Notes under the pieces: generated by a model
Database searches by the model: none
What the model was told of the DNA's origin: nothing
The model's input: the letters and a program-made list of their open reading frames with translations, nothing else
Translations under genes and position numbers: made by a program
Assembly (NCBI GenBank): GCA_036524155.1
Contig: DATDCV010000676.1
Coordinates: forward strand, 1 to 40,638
DNA from: DATDCV01 sp036524155
Lineage (GTDB): Bacteria > Verrucomicrobiota > Verrucomicrobiia > Limisphaerales > UBA8199
Direction of reading: 5' to 3'
DNA: 40,638 nt
Shown here: positions 1 to 7,511 of the stretch, one piece after another
Numbering within the stretch: the stretch's first letter is position 1
Layout: each line of letters starts with the position of its first letter

Positions 1-636
1 CAGTGTGTCATGGCGGGACAGGTCGCGCCCAGGAACCTGTATGAGGTGCGGCCCGATTTACGCGCGGTCGGGGTTCTGCTCCGGCTCAAAGAGAAGAATG
101 CGCACACCATCTTCGGCGCGGTTGCGGATGAATTGATGAAGGATGGAGTCGAGTTGATAGAAGCAACGCCCTGGCTAAGGCCGCTGATGCCGGGGGCGGG
201 ATTCCAGCTTGGCCCCGCACTCTCGGCCTCGCAACGTGTGGATGTTGATTTGGGCGCACGAGTGGCAAAGGAGATCTCGCGGCTGGAAATCGGCCAGACC
301 GTGGTGGTCAAGAATGGAACCGTGCTCGCCGTTGAGGCCTTCGAGGGCACCGATCAGTGTCTGGCACGTGGCGGCGAGCTGGCGGGACGCGAGAGGGGCG
401 CCGTCGCTGTGAAGGTCGCCAAAGAGCGCCACGACCTTCGCTTTGATATTCCCTGTGTCGGGCCCGAAACTATCAACACTTGCGCCCAGGCGGGGATCAG
501 CGCGTTTGCGTTCGAGGCGGCCAAATCACTGTTGCTCGAAGAAGGAACTTGCGCGGAGCTGGCCCGCAAAAATAAGATTTGCATCTTGACGGTTGGCGAA
601 ATGTCCGTTCCACGCACAGATTGTTGCAGGAGTTGA
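1..636 (+). CDS. lpxI: LpxI-type UDP-2,3-diacylglucosamine pyrophosphatase, 5' end outside the window
   Basis: LpxI (DUF1009 family) hydrolyses UDP-2,3-diacylglucosamine to lipid X and UMP on the cytoplasmic side, a step of lipid A synthesis that LpxH performs in enterobacteria. The visible 211 codons match the middle and C-terminal part of the family: an RPDLRAVGVLLRLKEKNAHTIFGAVADE-like helical stretch is followed by the hallmark 'VVVKNGTVLAVEAFEGTD' segment, a 'RGG' and a 'FDIPCVGPETI' strand. The reading frame is open to base 1, and the family is usually about 270 residues, so roughly 60-70 N-terminal residues are missing. The ATG at base 10 is internal, not the start. The next gene begins 3 bases after the stop, so the two are probably cotranscribed. 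Family assignment is from recognised motifs and is strong; the activity is inferred. Confidence 0.88.
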   Translation, partial: QCVMAGQVAPRNLYEVRPDLRAVGVLLRLKEKNAHTIFGAVADELMKDGVELIEATPWLRPLMPGAGFQLGPALSASQRVDVDLGARVAKEISRLEIGQTVVVKNGTVLAVEAFEGTDQCLARGGELAGRERGAVAVKVAKERHDLRFDIPCVGPETINTCAQAGISAFAFEAAKSLLLEEGTCAELARKNKICILTVGEMSVPRTDCCRS

Positions 637-639
637 GCC

Positions 640-1140
640 ATGCTGAAATCACATGAGTTAATCGGTTTTATGTCGCCCGGGCTGGCGACGGAAATTCTGA
701 CGTTCGCGTTCGAGTCGGATAAACCGCTCTACCGCACCGTGCTCGCCGCGGTCGCCGAGGCGCGCCATCTGCGCCCTGTATTCCTCGAGCGCCAGGCCCG
801 CGTGCAACGCCATGCTTCCATGCTCGCGACGCTCGCCAAGCCCTCGCTCGACGCGGCAACGGCCAATCTGATTCGGACCTGGCTGTTGAAGCGCTACCAG
901 ACCATGTTGATCGACTTTCTGGATGCGCTGGGAGTCGCCCACAAAGAAGGCGTGGTGGACGATCTGCCACCCACGGTGGACGACGCCAAACTGAGGTCCG
1001 CCGTCGATATCCTGCTCTCAAAGTACCCACCGGAAGTGGTCGCGGTGTATCTCAACGCCTTCAATGAAATGAATGCCGTCGAATGGCCGAACCTCAAGGC
1101 GATGCTGGCGACGGAGCAGCGGCTCCAACTGGGAGGGTAA
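640..1140 (+). CDS. Conserved-looking small helical protein of unknown function
   Basis: This 166-residue protein is not recognised. It has no signal peptide and no membrane segment. The sequence is rich in Leu, Ala, Arg and Glu and looks all-helical, with acidic and hydrophobic stretches such as 'LLKRYQTMLIDFLDALG' around residues 82-98 and 'EVVAVYLNAFNEMN' near the C-terminus. The ATG is preceded by AGGAG at a suitable distance, inside the end of lpxI, and starts 3 bases after the lpxI stop, so translation is probably coupled. Its position suggests a cytoplasmic role connected to envelope synthesis, but that is only context. No function is proposed. Confidence 0.75.
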   Translation: MLKSHELIGFMSPGLATEILTFAFESDKPLYRTVLAAVAEARHLRPVFLERQARVQRHASMLATLAKPSLDAATANLIRTWLLKRYQTMLIDFLDALGVAHKEGVVDDLPPTVDDAKLRSAVDILLSKYPPEVVAVYLNAFNEMNAVEWPNLKAMLATEQRLQLGG

Positions 1141-1691
1141 CCTCCTCTTTCGGGCATCGGGATCGCCTCGAACCGTTCTTCTCACACGGCGTGTTGCCCG
1201 GTGCCCCGCGCTTTTCTTCGGCTGTTCCCTAATACTCAATGGAGGGTCGTGGGTGCCTATTGGGCTTTGCGGGAGTGGCACGTGATGAACATCGAGCACA
1301 CTGCCGACGCCGCGGATAAACTTCACCTTCATGTCGGGCGGCGAGCAGGGTGTGAATAATCGCGTCGATGGTGCAACTGAGGTTGGTCACGCGGAGCGAG
1401 AACCGGTTGTGATGTTACCCGGCCCGGGCGACAACATTGAGAATCCGGTTGGCAGCGTGACAGGCCGGAGGTCTTCGCGGACCGGCGCGAGCCAGCCGGC
1501 TAACATAACCATGACTCAGCCCGGTCAAGAGAATCCCTAATAGTACGGAGACCGCATTCCGTACTAATTCCGGATGCAATGGGGTCCTCTGTGGGCGAGA
1601 GTCCGAAAATTGGTCATGTGTTGGCCTGAAGGGAGGCTTCTCGAGTTCTGACTTCGGGTCTAGCCCCGTTCCGTGGGCGAGTGGTCGTGGT
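1141..1691 (+). other. 551-bp intergenic region upstream of the histidine kinase operon
   Basis: No convincing gene is present. Short open frames such as 1331-1540 have low-complexity translations and no ribosome binding site. The notable element is the perfect inverted repeat at 1541-1566, listed separately. The region probably holds the promoter of the regulatory operon that starts at 1692, but I could not identify -35/-10 boxes with confidence. Confidence 0.6.
1541..1566. promoter_or_regulatory. Perfect 9-bp inverted repeat, possible operator
   Basis: TAGTACGGA at 1541-1549 and TCCGTACTA at 1558-1566 are exact reverse complements separated by 8 bases. No T-run follows, so it is not a typical terminator. 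It lies 126 bp before the start of a two-component operon whose regulators bind DNA as dimers through LuxR-type helix-turn-helix domains. An autoregulatory operator is therefore a reasonable inference. Confidence 0.5.
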
Positions 1692-3032
1692 ATGGGTGTC
1701 CGAAACCTTGAGCGTACGTCACCGGATTTGACCGCAGTGTTGAGTGTCCCGATGTTCATCAAGATGGTGGGCATCGCCCTGGGCATGGCGGCGGTGCTGG
1801 CTTCGGGCCTGTTCTGGCAGATTTACCACGGTTGGCGCGCCGATGAGCTGGCGGAATTGGAGCAGAATGGGCGGCTGGTGGCCGACCAGATCCTGAGCCG
1901 CGGAGCGCCGATGCTCCGCAGCGGGGATCTCGCCGGGCTCCAAGGGCTTTTGGCCGAAATGGCAGAGGCGATCGTCGCGGTGAATGCAATCCAGGTTCGC
2001 ACCAGCCGGGAACGAGTGCTGGTCGAAGTGGGCCCAAAGAACCCGCAGGCGCGCGAGCATAGGGTGACGGTGCCGATCACCCAAGGAGACGGCGGTCGCA
2101 TCTGCGTTCTGATGGATACGGCTCAGGTCAGCGCGGAGCTCGCTTGGCTCGTCCGCCGGCTCTTGCTGACCATCACCGCCATGGCGGGGCTCGGCACGGC
2201 AGGGGCGTGGTGGGTGGCGAGGCTGTTCACCCGCCCGATCAGGGAACTGGTCGAGAAAACACGCGCGGTGAAGGCTGGCGATCTTCGGGCCTGGGCCCCC
2301 GTGCGGGGCCGGGACGAGATCGGCGAGCTGGCTGCCGCGTTCAACGAAATGATGGCCGAATTGCGGGAACAGGAGAAGAACGAGCGCCAGCTTCTGCGCA
2401 AGCTTATCAACGCGGAGGACGAGGAGCGGAAGCGTGTGGCGCGCGAGCTGCACGATCACACGGGGCAGGCCCTGACATCCCTGATTGCGGGATTGGCGGC
2501 GCTGAAATCCGGCGGGAAAACGCCGCAGCAGGTGGGCGACTTGCTCAACGTGGCCACGCAGGCCCTGGAGGAGGTTCACGATTTGTCTCGAACTTTGCGC
2601 CCGCTCGCCCTGGATGAACTGGGGCTGGACGCAGCGCTCAAGAAGCTGTGTGACACCTGTTCGCAGCAGCTTAACCTCGCTGTCAAGTGCCAGACGACGG
2701 GGTTCGGTGCTGAATCCCGCCTGCCGCACTCTCTTGAAGTCGCGCTGTACCGCATCGGCCAGGAGGCGCTCACCAATGCCGTGCGGCACGGCCACGCGCG
2801 ATCGGTTGATTTGCTGGTCCACCGCAAACCCGGCAGCGTACTGGCGGTGATTGAAGACGACGGCGACGGCTTTGACGTCAAGGACTGGCGCGCGCGTTGC
2901 CTGCGAGGCGATCATGTGGGGCTATTAAGCATGGAACAGCGGGCGACACTGCTTGGCGGCTCCCTGCGGATCGAATCGCGCCCGGGGGGAGGAATCAGCT
3001 TGTTTGTTGAAATTCCGGTCAAGTCAATGTAA
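1692..3032 (+). CDS. Membrane sensor histidine kinase, NarL/DesK-type (HisKA_3)
   Basis: This 446-residue kinase has a transmembrane helix at about 22-42, a short periplasmic sensor region at about 43-153, a second helix at about 155-175, and a HAMP linker at about 176-228 ending in 'DEIGELAAAFNEMMAEL'. A HisKA_3 dimerisation domain with the phospho-acceptor H254 in 'ARELHDHTGQAL' follows, then a HATPase domain with the N-box 'EALTNAVRHG' (N362) and G-box 'EDDGDGFD'. It should autophosphorylate and pass phosphate to a NarL-type regulator such as the one at 4419-5072. The N-terminus aligns from its first residues with the tandem paralogue that follows, which supports the 1692 start even though the ribosome binding site is weak. 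The ligand is unknown; the periplasmic part has no recognised sensor fold. Confidence 0.9.
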   Translation: MGVRNLERTSPDLTAVLSVPMFIKMVGIALGMAAVLASGLFWQIYHGWRADELAELEQNGRLVADQILSRGAPMLRSGDLAGLQGLLAEMAEAIVAVNAIQVRTSRERVLVEVGPKNPQAREHRVTVPITQGDGGRICVLMDTAQVSAELAWLVRRLLLTITAMAGLGTAGAWWVARLFTRPIRELVEKTRAVKAGDLRAWAPVRGRDEIGELAAAFNEMMAELREQEKNERQLLRKLINAEDEERKRVARELHDHTGQALTSLIAGLAALKSGGKTPQQVGDLLNVATQALEEVHDLSRTLRPLALDELGLDAALKKLCDTCSQQLNLAVKCQTTGFGAESRLPHSLEVALYRIGQEALTNAVRHGHARSVDLLVHRKPGSVLAVIEDDGDGFDVKDWRARCLRGDHVGLLSMEQRATLLGGSLRIESRPGGGISLFVEIPVKSM

Positions 3033-3066
3033 AATAACCGCTCGATAGCCCGGAGATTCACAACGT

Positions 3067-4419
3067 ATGAGCGTTGCGCATTCCCTAAAGAACTTCAAAG
3101 CAGCGCTGCTTGGTTTGCCCATGCTGGTTAAGGTCGCCGGGATCGCAGTCGGCATGATTGCAGTCCTGGCGGCCACTCTGGCTTGGCAGATAGACCATTC
3201 CTATTACCAACTGGAAAAACAGGAACTGCGGGAACAGGCGGGGTTCGTCGCCGAAGTCATTGCGCTGGGAGCTGAGCCGATGCTGCAGAGTGGGGACCGG
3301 GGCGCAATGCAGCGCCTGCTGGACACAATGGGGAAAGTGACGCCAGCCACGGGAACCAGCATCGAGCGACTTGAAGTGCGGACCGGTGACGGGGGACTCA
3401 CCGTTCACACTAGCGCCGCCTCACCGGGCTCGACCGAGCAAGTCTTTGAAAAAACCGTGCCGATAGCCGGAACCGGCTCGGGCCAGGTGTCGGCCACGCT
3501 CAGCGACGGCCACATTGGGTTCGAATTGGGTTGGCACAAGCGCCGGATCCTCTGGACCACCGCGATTATTGCTTTCGTCGGAATGGCTGCGGGTTGGTGC
3601 CTCATGCGCCTGGTCACCCGCCCCGTCCTCGAGTTAGTGCGAATGACCCGTTGTGTCAAAGCCGGCGACTACGAAGCCCGGGCGCCGGCGCACACGCAAG
3701 ATGAAATCGGCGAGCTGGCGGTTGCGTTCAACGACATGATGGGGGCGCTGCAGCAAAAGGAACTCATCAACCGGCGACTGACGCGGAAGCTCATTTCTTC
3801 GGAGGAGGAAATGCGCAAATGCCTGGCTCACGAACTGCAGGACCAGACCGGCCAGGCCCTCGCCTCCTTGGTCGCCGGGCTGGCGGCAATCGAAAGCGGC
3901 GCCGATCTGCGGGGGCTTCCCGAGATGCGATCCCTGGCGTCCAAAACACTCCGAGAGCTTTATGATCTTACCTTGACGCTTCGGCCCACGGCACTGGAGG
4001 AATTGGGGCTGGTCTCAGCTTTGCAGAAGTTCTGTCATGACGTCTCCGAACGGTTCGGAGTCAAGGTTGGCTGCGCCGCCGTTGGCTTGGATCAAACCGG
4101 GCGCCTGGCGAGCGAAATTGAGGTCGCTCTCTATCGGATAGGCCAGGAGGCCCTCACTAACGCCGTGCGGCACGGCCAGGCGCGCACCGTCGATCTGCTC
4201 GTCCAGCGAAAAGAGTCCTCCATCCTCGCCGTCATAGAGGATGACGGCAAGGGCTTCGACGCGAGCGACTGGCGTCAGAGCTGCCTGCGCGATGACTGCC
4301 TCGGGTTGTTCGGCATCGAGGAACGGGCTGTGTTGCTGGGCGGCAGCCTGCGAGTCGAATCACGTCTGGGCAGAGGGACAAGTTTGTTCGTCGAGATCCC
4401 TCTCCGGGAGGCTGTCTAA
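3067..4419 (+). CDS. Tandem histidine kinase paralogue lacking the phospho-acceptor histidine
   Basis: This 450-residue protein has the same architecture as its neighbour: helices at about 18-42 and 160-180, HAMP 181-230, HisKA_3-like, and HATPase with 'EALTNAVRHGQ' and 'EDDGKGFD'. The decisive difference is in the H-box. The neighbour reads 'ARELHDHTGQAL', whereas this copy reads 'AHELQDQTGQAL', so Gln258 (codon CAG) occupies the position of the catalytic His. A His (H255) is present three residues earlier, where the neighbour has Arg. The ATP-binding boxes look intact. It may be a pseudokinase that acts by heterodimerising with the first kinase, or a kinase that phosphorylates its partner's His. 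It overlaps the response regulator start by one base (TAATG), so the two are translationally coupled. GGAG lies 11 bases before the start. Confidence 0.88.
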   Translation: MSVAHSLKNFKAALLGLPMLVKVAGIAVGMIAVLAATLAWQIDHSYYQLEKQELREQAGFVAEVIALGAEPMLQSGDRGAMQRLLDTMGKVTPATGTSIERLEVRTGDGGLTVHTSAASPGSTEQVFEKTVPIAGTGSGQVSATLSDGHIGFELGWHKRRILWTTAIIAFVGMAAGWCLMRLVTRPVLELVRMTRCVKAGDYEARAPAHTQDEIGELAVAFNDMMGALQQKELINRRLTRKLISSEEEMRKCLAHELQDQTGQALASLVAGLAAIESGADLRGLPEMRSLASKTLRELYDLTLTLRPTALEELGLVSALQKFCHDVSERFGVKVGCAAVGLDQTGRLASEIEVALYRIGQEALTNAVRHGQARTVDLLVQRKESSILAVIEDDGKGFDASDWRQSCLRDDCLGLFGIEERAVLLGGSLRVESRLGRGTSLFVEIPLREAV

Positions 4420-5072
4420 TGGCTCGGATCCGGATCCTCATTGTCGATGATCATGCGCTGGTCCGCGCGGGACTACGGTCGCTGCTGGCCGCACAACCCG
4501 ACATGGAGGTTGTGGGCGAGGCTGCCGACGGCGTGGTCGTGGTCGGCCAATGCCAGCGGCTTGCTCCGGAGGTCGTGCTGATGGATCTGACTATGCCTGG
4601 ACGGCGGGGCATCTCGGCAATCCAGGAGCTCTCCCACGAATGCCCCGAGGTCCGGGTGCTCGTGGTTACCATGCACGATGATCCTGCCTATGTTCGCCAG
4701 GCGCTGCTGGCGGGCGCGGCTGGCTATGTTTTGAAACAATCACTGGCTACCGAGTTGATTAACGCCATCCGCGCCGTCAGCAAGGGCCAGCGATTTGTTA
4801 CGCCTGCGTTAGGGTCCGATGCGATTGAGCCTGCCGGCATTCCCCCCCGGGCAGAGACCGCCGAACATTTCCTGGGATTACTCACTCAGCGCGAGCAGGA
4901 AGTCGCGTCCTCGGTGGCCCTTGGACATACCAACGCCGAAGTCGCTCGATTCCTCCACATCACCGAAAAGACGGTCGAAACCCACCGGTTGCACATCATG
5001 TCCAAGCTCGGGTTTCACTCTCGCGCCGACCTGGTCCGTTTCGCCCTGGAACACCGTTTGATCGGCGCGTAG
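4419..5072 (+). CDS. NarL/FixJ-family response regulator
   Basis: This 217-residue cytoplasmic regulator has a receiver domain at about 1-122 and a LuxR-type helix-turn-helix at about 150-212. The acidic pair D10/D11, the phospho-acceptor D56 in 'VLMDLTMPG', the Thr in 'VLVVTMHDD' and the Lys in 'GYVLKQS' are all present, so the receiver should be active. The DNA-binding part reads 'LTQREQEVASSVALGHTNAE', followed by 'ITEKTVETH', the typical recognition helix. Its start overlaps the stop of the Gln-variant kinase, which makes the two kinases its likely partners. The target sites are unknown; the palindromes at 1541 and 5888 are candidates. Confidence 0.92.
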   Translation: MARIRILIVDDHALVRAGLRSLLAAQPDMEVVGEAADGVVVVGQCQRLAPEVVLMDLTMPGRRGISAIQELSHECPEVRVLVVTMHDDPAYVRQALLAGAAGYVLKQSLATELINAIRAVSKGQRFVTPALGSDAIEPAGIPPRAETAEHFLGLLTQREQEVASSVALGHTNAEVARFLHITEKTVETHRLHIMSKLGFHSRADLVRFALEHRLIGA

Positions 5073-5090
5073 CCCCGCCCGAGGAACCCA

Positions 5091-5771
5091 GTGGTTTCCC
5101 TCGTCCAAGCCTTCGACCTATCAGTTCGATGCGCCGGTGCGTCTTCATCAGTGATGAACTCACCCCGATTGCCGGGAACCCTTGCTGGTGAGGAAATCAC
5201 GGCCCTCAGCCTGCTGACTCGCCGAGAACGCCAGGTGGCCCGGCTTATTTCCCTGGGCCACACAAACATCGAGATGGGAAACCTGCTCCACATTCATCAG
5301 AAAACCGTAGAAACCCACCGCAACCACCTCATGACCAAACTCGGGTTGCGCACCCGTGCCGACCTCGTTCGCTTCGCCCTCGCGCAAGGCCTCCTGGCCA
5401 GCGGACCGAAAGGACGGTTTTTCCGGGCTTGCAGCGGCTGCACCGAACTCTGGGCGGTGCGCAGCCAGTTTCTATCGGATCACGAGGTGAGCTACCAGGG
5501 CGTGGAACCAGGCGATGCCCCGAACACGCCGCCGGCTTTTATCTTTCTACACAGGCGTTGTGGCGCCAGACTGTCTGTGGATCTGGAAAGCTTCATAGAC
5601 CTGGCCGGCGAACCGCTTCTCGCGGCGCCCAGCGCGCAAACCGGAAAGGCGGCCGAATACTGCCTTGCCAAGGTGAAGGAGCAGCCCTGTTCATCCCGGT
5701 GCTCCTGCGCTTTTGTCTGGCGAGCCTCCCAAATCCTGAGTCGCTGGCCGAGAAACCGGGCGGCAGAATAG
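5091..5771 (+). CDS. Receiver-less LuxR-type DNA-binding protein with a cysteine-containing C-terminal region
   Basis: This protein has 226 residues from a GTG start, chosen because GAGGA sits 5 bases upstream. A LuxR-type helix-turn-helix at about 38-100 ('LLTRRERQVARLISLGHTN', 'HQKTVETHRNHLMTKLG') closely resembles that of the preceding response regulator, so it is probably a duplicated and truncated copy. There is no receiver domain: only about 35 residues without family features precede the helix-turn-helix. The C-terminal half carries C114-x2-C117 and C157 in 'RRCGARL', suggesting a small metal-binding or redox-responsive region, which I do not recognise. The extreme C-terminus is Cys/Arg-rich and may be out-of-family sequence. 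It starts 18 bases after the response regulator, in the same operon. A redox or metal input is speculation. Confidence 0.75.
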   Translation: MVSLVQAFDLSVRCAGASSSVMNSPRLPGTLAGEEITALSLLTRRERQVARLISLGHTNIEMGNLLHIHQKTVETHRNHLMTKLGLRTRADLVRFALAQGLLASGPKGRFFRACSGCTELWAVRSQFLSDHEVSYQGVEPGDAPNTPPAFIFLHRRCGARLSVDLESFIDLAGEPLLAAPSAQTGKAAEYCLAKVKEQPCSSRCSCAFVWRASQILSRWPRNRAAE

Positions 5772-5887
5772 GGGGCATTCCCCCCGCCGACATAACCGGA
5801 AGGCGCCCTGAATGCCTGTCGGCGTTTCGTGCCGCAAGCGAAGCATCCACACTGGCCGTTTCCTCCCCGATTCAGTGGCCCGAAAAG

Positions 5888-5906
5888 ATCAGGGTTTTTC
5901 CCTGAT
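5888..5906. promoter_or_regulatory. Palindrome ATCAGGG-T5-CCCTGAT upstream of the ECF sigma gene
   Basis: Perfect 7-bp arms flank a run of five T, centred about 97 bp before the sigma factor start. It could fold as an RNA hairpin, but no downstream T-run supports termination. A related palindrome (CTAGGG-T4-CCCTAG) occurs upstream of the unrelated secreted protein gene at 37700. The shared AGGG-T(4-5)-CCCT core suggests a binding site for a dimeric regulator. The rest of the 222-bp gap between the LuxR-type gene and the sigma gene shows nothing else. Confidence 0.5.
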
Positions 5907-5993
5907 AGTGGACCGCCGAAATCTGGTCGAGAGTGGCCGCATTAAGGCGGATGACGACCACCGTTAGACCATCAATCCATTCAACGAAGTAAC

Positions 5994-7007
5994 ATGTCTT
6001 TTCAAAAATCAGATGAGGCCGGCAGCGCGGCTTGCGGTTCCTCGGCGGAGTCGGAGGTTCCAGCCGCCGGAATCACGGATCAATTTTCGCCTGATCCGGG
6101 TGAGCCGGACCGCGAGGATTACCTTCGCCAGCTCGAGGCGTCAGTGCCCGAGGTTCATCGCTTCGTCGCGCAACGAATCGCAAACAAAGCGGACGCGGAG
6201 GACATAGCCCAGCAAGCGCTGCTTCAAGCGGTGGCGAAGCTCGCAACGTTCAGGAGCGAGCATTTCCGCGCGTGGCTTTTTACTATAGCCCGCCGGCTGA
6301 TCATCGATCACTACCGCGCGCAAAATCGCGTTCAGTTTGTGGAATTGACGGAGGCAGCCCAGGGGGGAACCGAACCCTGCTTACGCACCGGGGACGATGC
6401 GGTGCACTGGCGTTGTGATTGCCGCGCCCGGCTGGGCAAGTGGGTGGACTGCATCACCGGGCAGTTGCGCCTGGAAGAGCAAGTGGCGGTTTTGCTGGCG
6501 GACGCTCACGGGCATAGTGACAAAAGTTCCGCGGTGGAGTTGGGGGTGACGCTGGCAAGTTTCAAGCTGTTGCTCCATGAAGCCCGGTCCCGGCTGAGCA
6601 AAGTGTCGGGCGGCACCTGCGTACTGTTGAGCGGTGCTCGCACCGACATGGCGGATGGAGCGCCCCCGGAGCCGGCGCTCCACGCCGATGCAGTAACCAA
6701 CCCGAAGCGGGCGGGATGCGCCCGGCCGCCCGCGCCAGCGAGCAACTCGCACAATGCAACCTTCGCCCGGCGCTCCGGCGGCGGCGCCGCGAGCGGACAA
6801 TGTCCAGCACGCGGCCACTGCAGCGAGGATCCCTCGCACAACTGCTCCGCCGGCGAGAAGTGTTGTCTTGGAAATGGAGCCTGCCTGAGCACGAAATGCC
6901 GCTTCGGTGTCGGCTGCCGGCTCGGAATCAAATGCTGCCGCCAAACGCCCAAACTGCTCGCACTCCGCGCCAGGCTGTTGCAGGCCCTGGTGCTCAATCC
7001 GAACTGA
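5994..7007 (+). CDS. ECF-type RNA polymerase sigma factor with a cysteine-rich C-terminal tail
   Basis: This 337-residue protein has sigma region 2 at about 50-115 ('DAEDIAQQALLQAVAKL', then 'FRAWLFTIARRLIIDHYRAQ') and a sigma region 4-like helix-turn-helix at about 145-203 ending in 'VTLASFKLLLHEARSRL'. Typical ECF factors stop at about 180-200 residues. Here about 130 more follow, with at least twelve Cys between residues 242 and 315, ending in 'LLALRARLLQALVLNPN'. The tail could bind a metal or act as a built-in redox-sensitive anti-sigma-like module (inference). The last codons overlap a decayed hemA fragment in another frame, so the present stop may be where foreign or deleted sequence joined. 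It lies directly before the large exported redox cluster and may drive it. A close palindrome at 5888 may regulate it. Confidence 0.8.
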   Translation: MSFQKSDEAGSAACGSSAESEVPAAGITDQFSPDPGEPDREDYLRQLEASVPEVHRFVAQRIANKADAEDIAQQALLQAVAKLATFRSEHFRAWLFTIARRLIIDHYRAQNRVQFVELTEAAQGGTEPCLRTGDDAVHWRCDCRARLGKWVDCITGQLRLEEQVAVLLADAHGHSDKSSAVELGVTLASFKLLLHEARSRLSKVSGGTCVLLSGARTDMADGAPPEPALHADAVTNPKRAGCARPPAPASNSHNATFARRSGGGAASGQCPARGHCSEDPSHNCSAGEKCCLGNGACLSTKCRFGVGCRLGIKCCRQTPKLLALRARLLQALVLNPN

Positions 7008-7201
7008 AGGAAATAACCGGGCAGGCCAAGCAGGCCTACGAGCCGGCGCGAGCAGCCGGCCTGACTGGCCGGGTCCCAAACCAGGTCTTTCAAAAAGCCC
7101 TGCAGAAGGAAAAGGAGATCCGCGCTCAGACCGGCATCGGCCGCGGCGCAACCTCAGTGGGCGGCGCCGTGGCAGAGGTGGCAGAAAAGATCTTCGGTGC
7201 G
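7001..7201 (+). pseudogene. hemA: Remnant of glutamyl-tRNA reductase (hemA), internal fragment
   Basis: Translation in the frame of base 7001 gives about 66 residues that match the middle of glutamyl-tRNA reductase: 'EITGQAKQAYEPARAAGLTG', then 'NQVFQKALQ', then the family signature 'RAQTGIGRGATSVGGAVAE' and 'VAEKIFG'. Intact family members have EILGQVK..AY..A...G.TG..LN..FQ.A, then (K)RVRTETGIGRGAVSV...AVELA.KIFG. The N-terminal catalytic Cys domain and the C-terminal NADPH-binding and dimerisation domains are absent on both sides, so this is a non-functional fragment left by deletion. It overlaps the last 7 bases of the sigma factor gene. From about 7202 to the next gene nothing recognisable continues it. 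Confidence 0.8.
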
Positions 7202-7511
7202 AGAAGTATCACGCCACAGGTTCGCGACTATCATTTAAGGTCGCTGGTTCGTCTAGGAAGATCAGAAACCCACAGGAGCATACAGATGCCTGAAGAACGC
7301 CGGCTCAGCGAGAAGGAATCACGTGTGTGGTTCCCTGAGACGGCGAGGGAAGCAGGATGAGGCTCCGCCAGCATTGGCGCGAAGCCCAGTGACCAAGCAA
7401 ACCGGGCCTACAAGCCCAAGCAGAGAGTCAACTATGAAAACAACAACAACTGAGGCAAGGAGCAGCCCTCAGAGTTTCGGGCCGCTAACGCGAGAGAAAG
7501 GATCACTCATT
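7202..7511 (+). other. 310-bp region upstream of the di-haem protein gene
   Basis: No recognisable gene was found. The frame of the large downstream protein is open from 7323 but codes for low-complexity sequence without a signal peptide until about 7512. The region is expected to hold the promoter of the exported cluster, but no clear promoter boxes or palindromes were seen. Confidence 0.5.

Noticed and set aside
1719..2915. 398-codon minus-strand open frame opposite the first histidine kinase
   Set aside because: It is antisense to a clear kinase, has a His/Gln/Arg-rich translation with no family similarity, and reflects the GC-rich codon bias of the real gene.
6716..7360. A 214-codon open frame as a complete gene
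   Set aside because: Its first third overlaps the sigma factor and is Arg-rich noise; only the 7001-7201 part matches hemA, so it is recorded as a pseudogene fragment.
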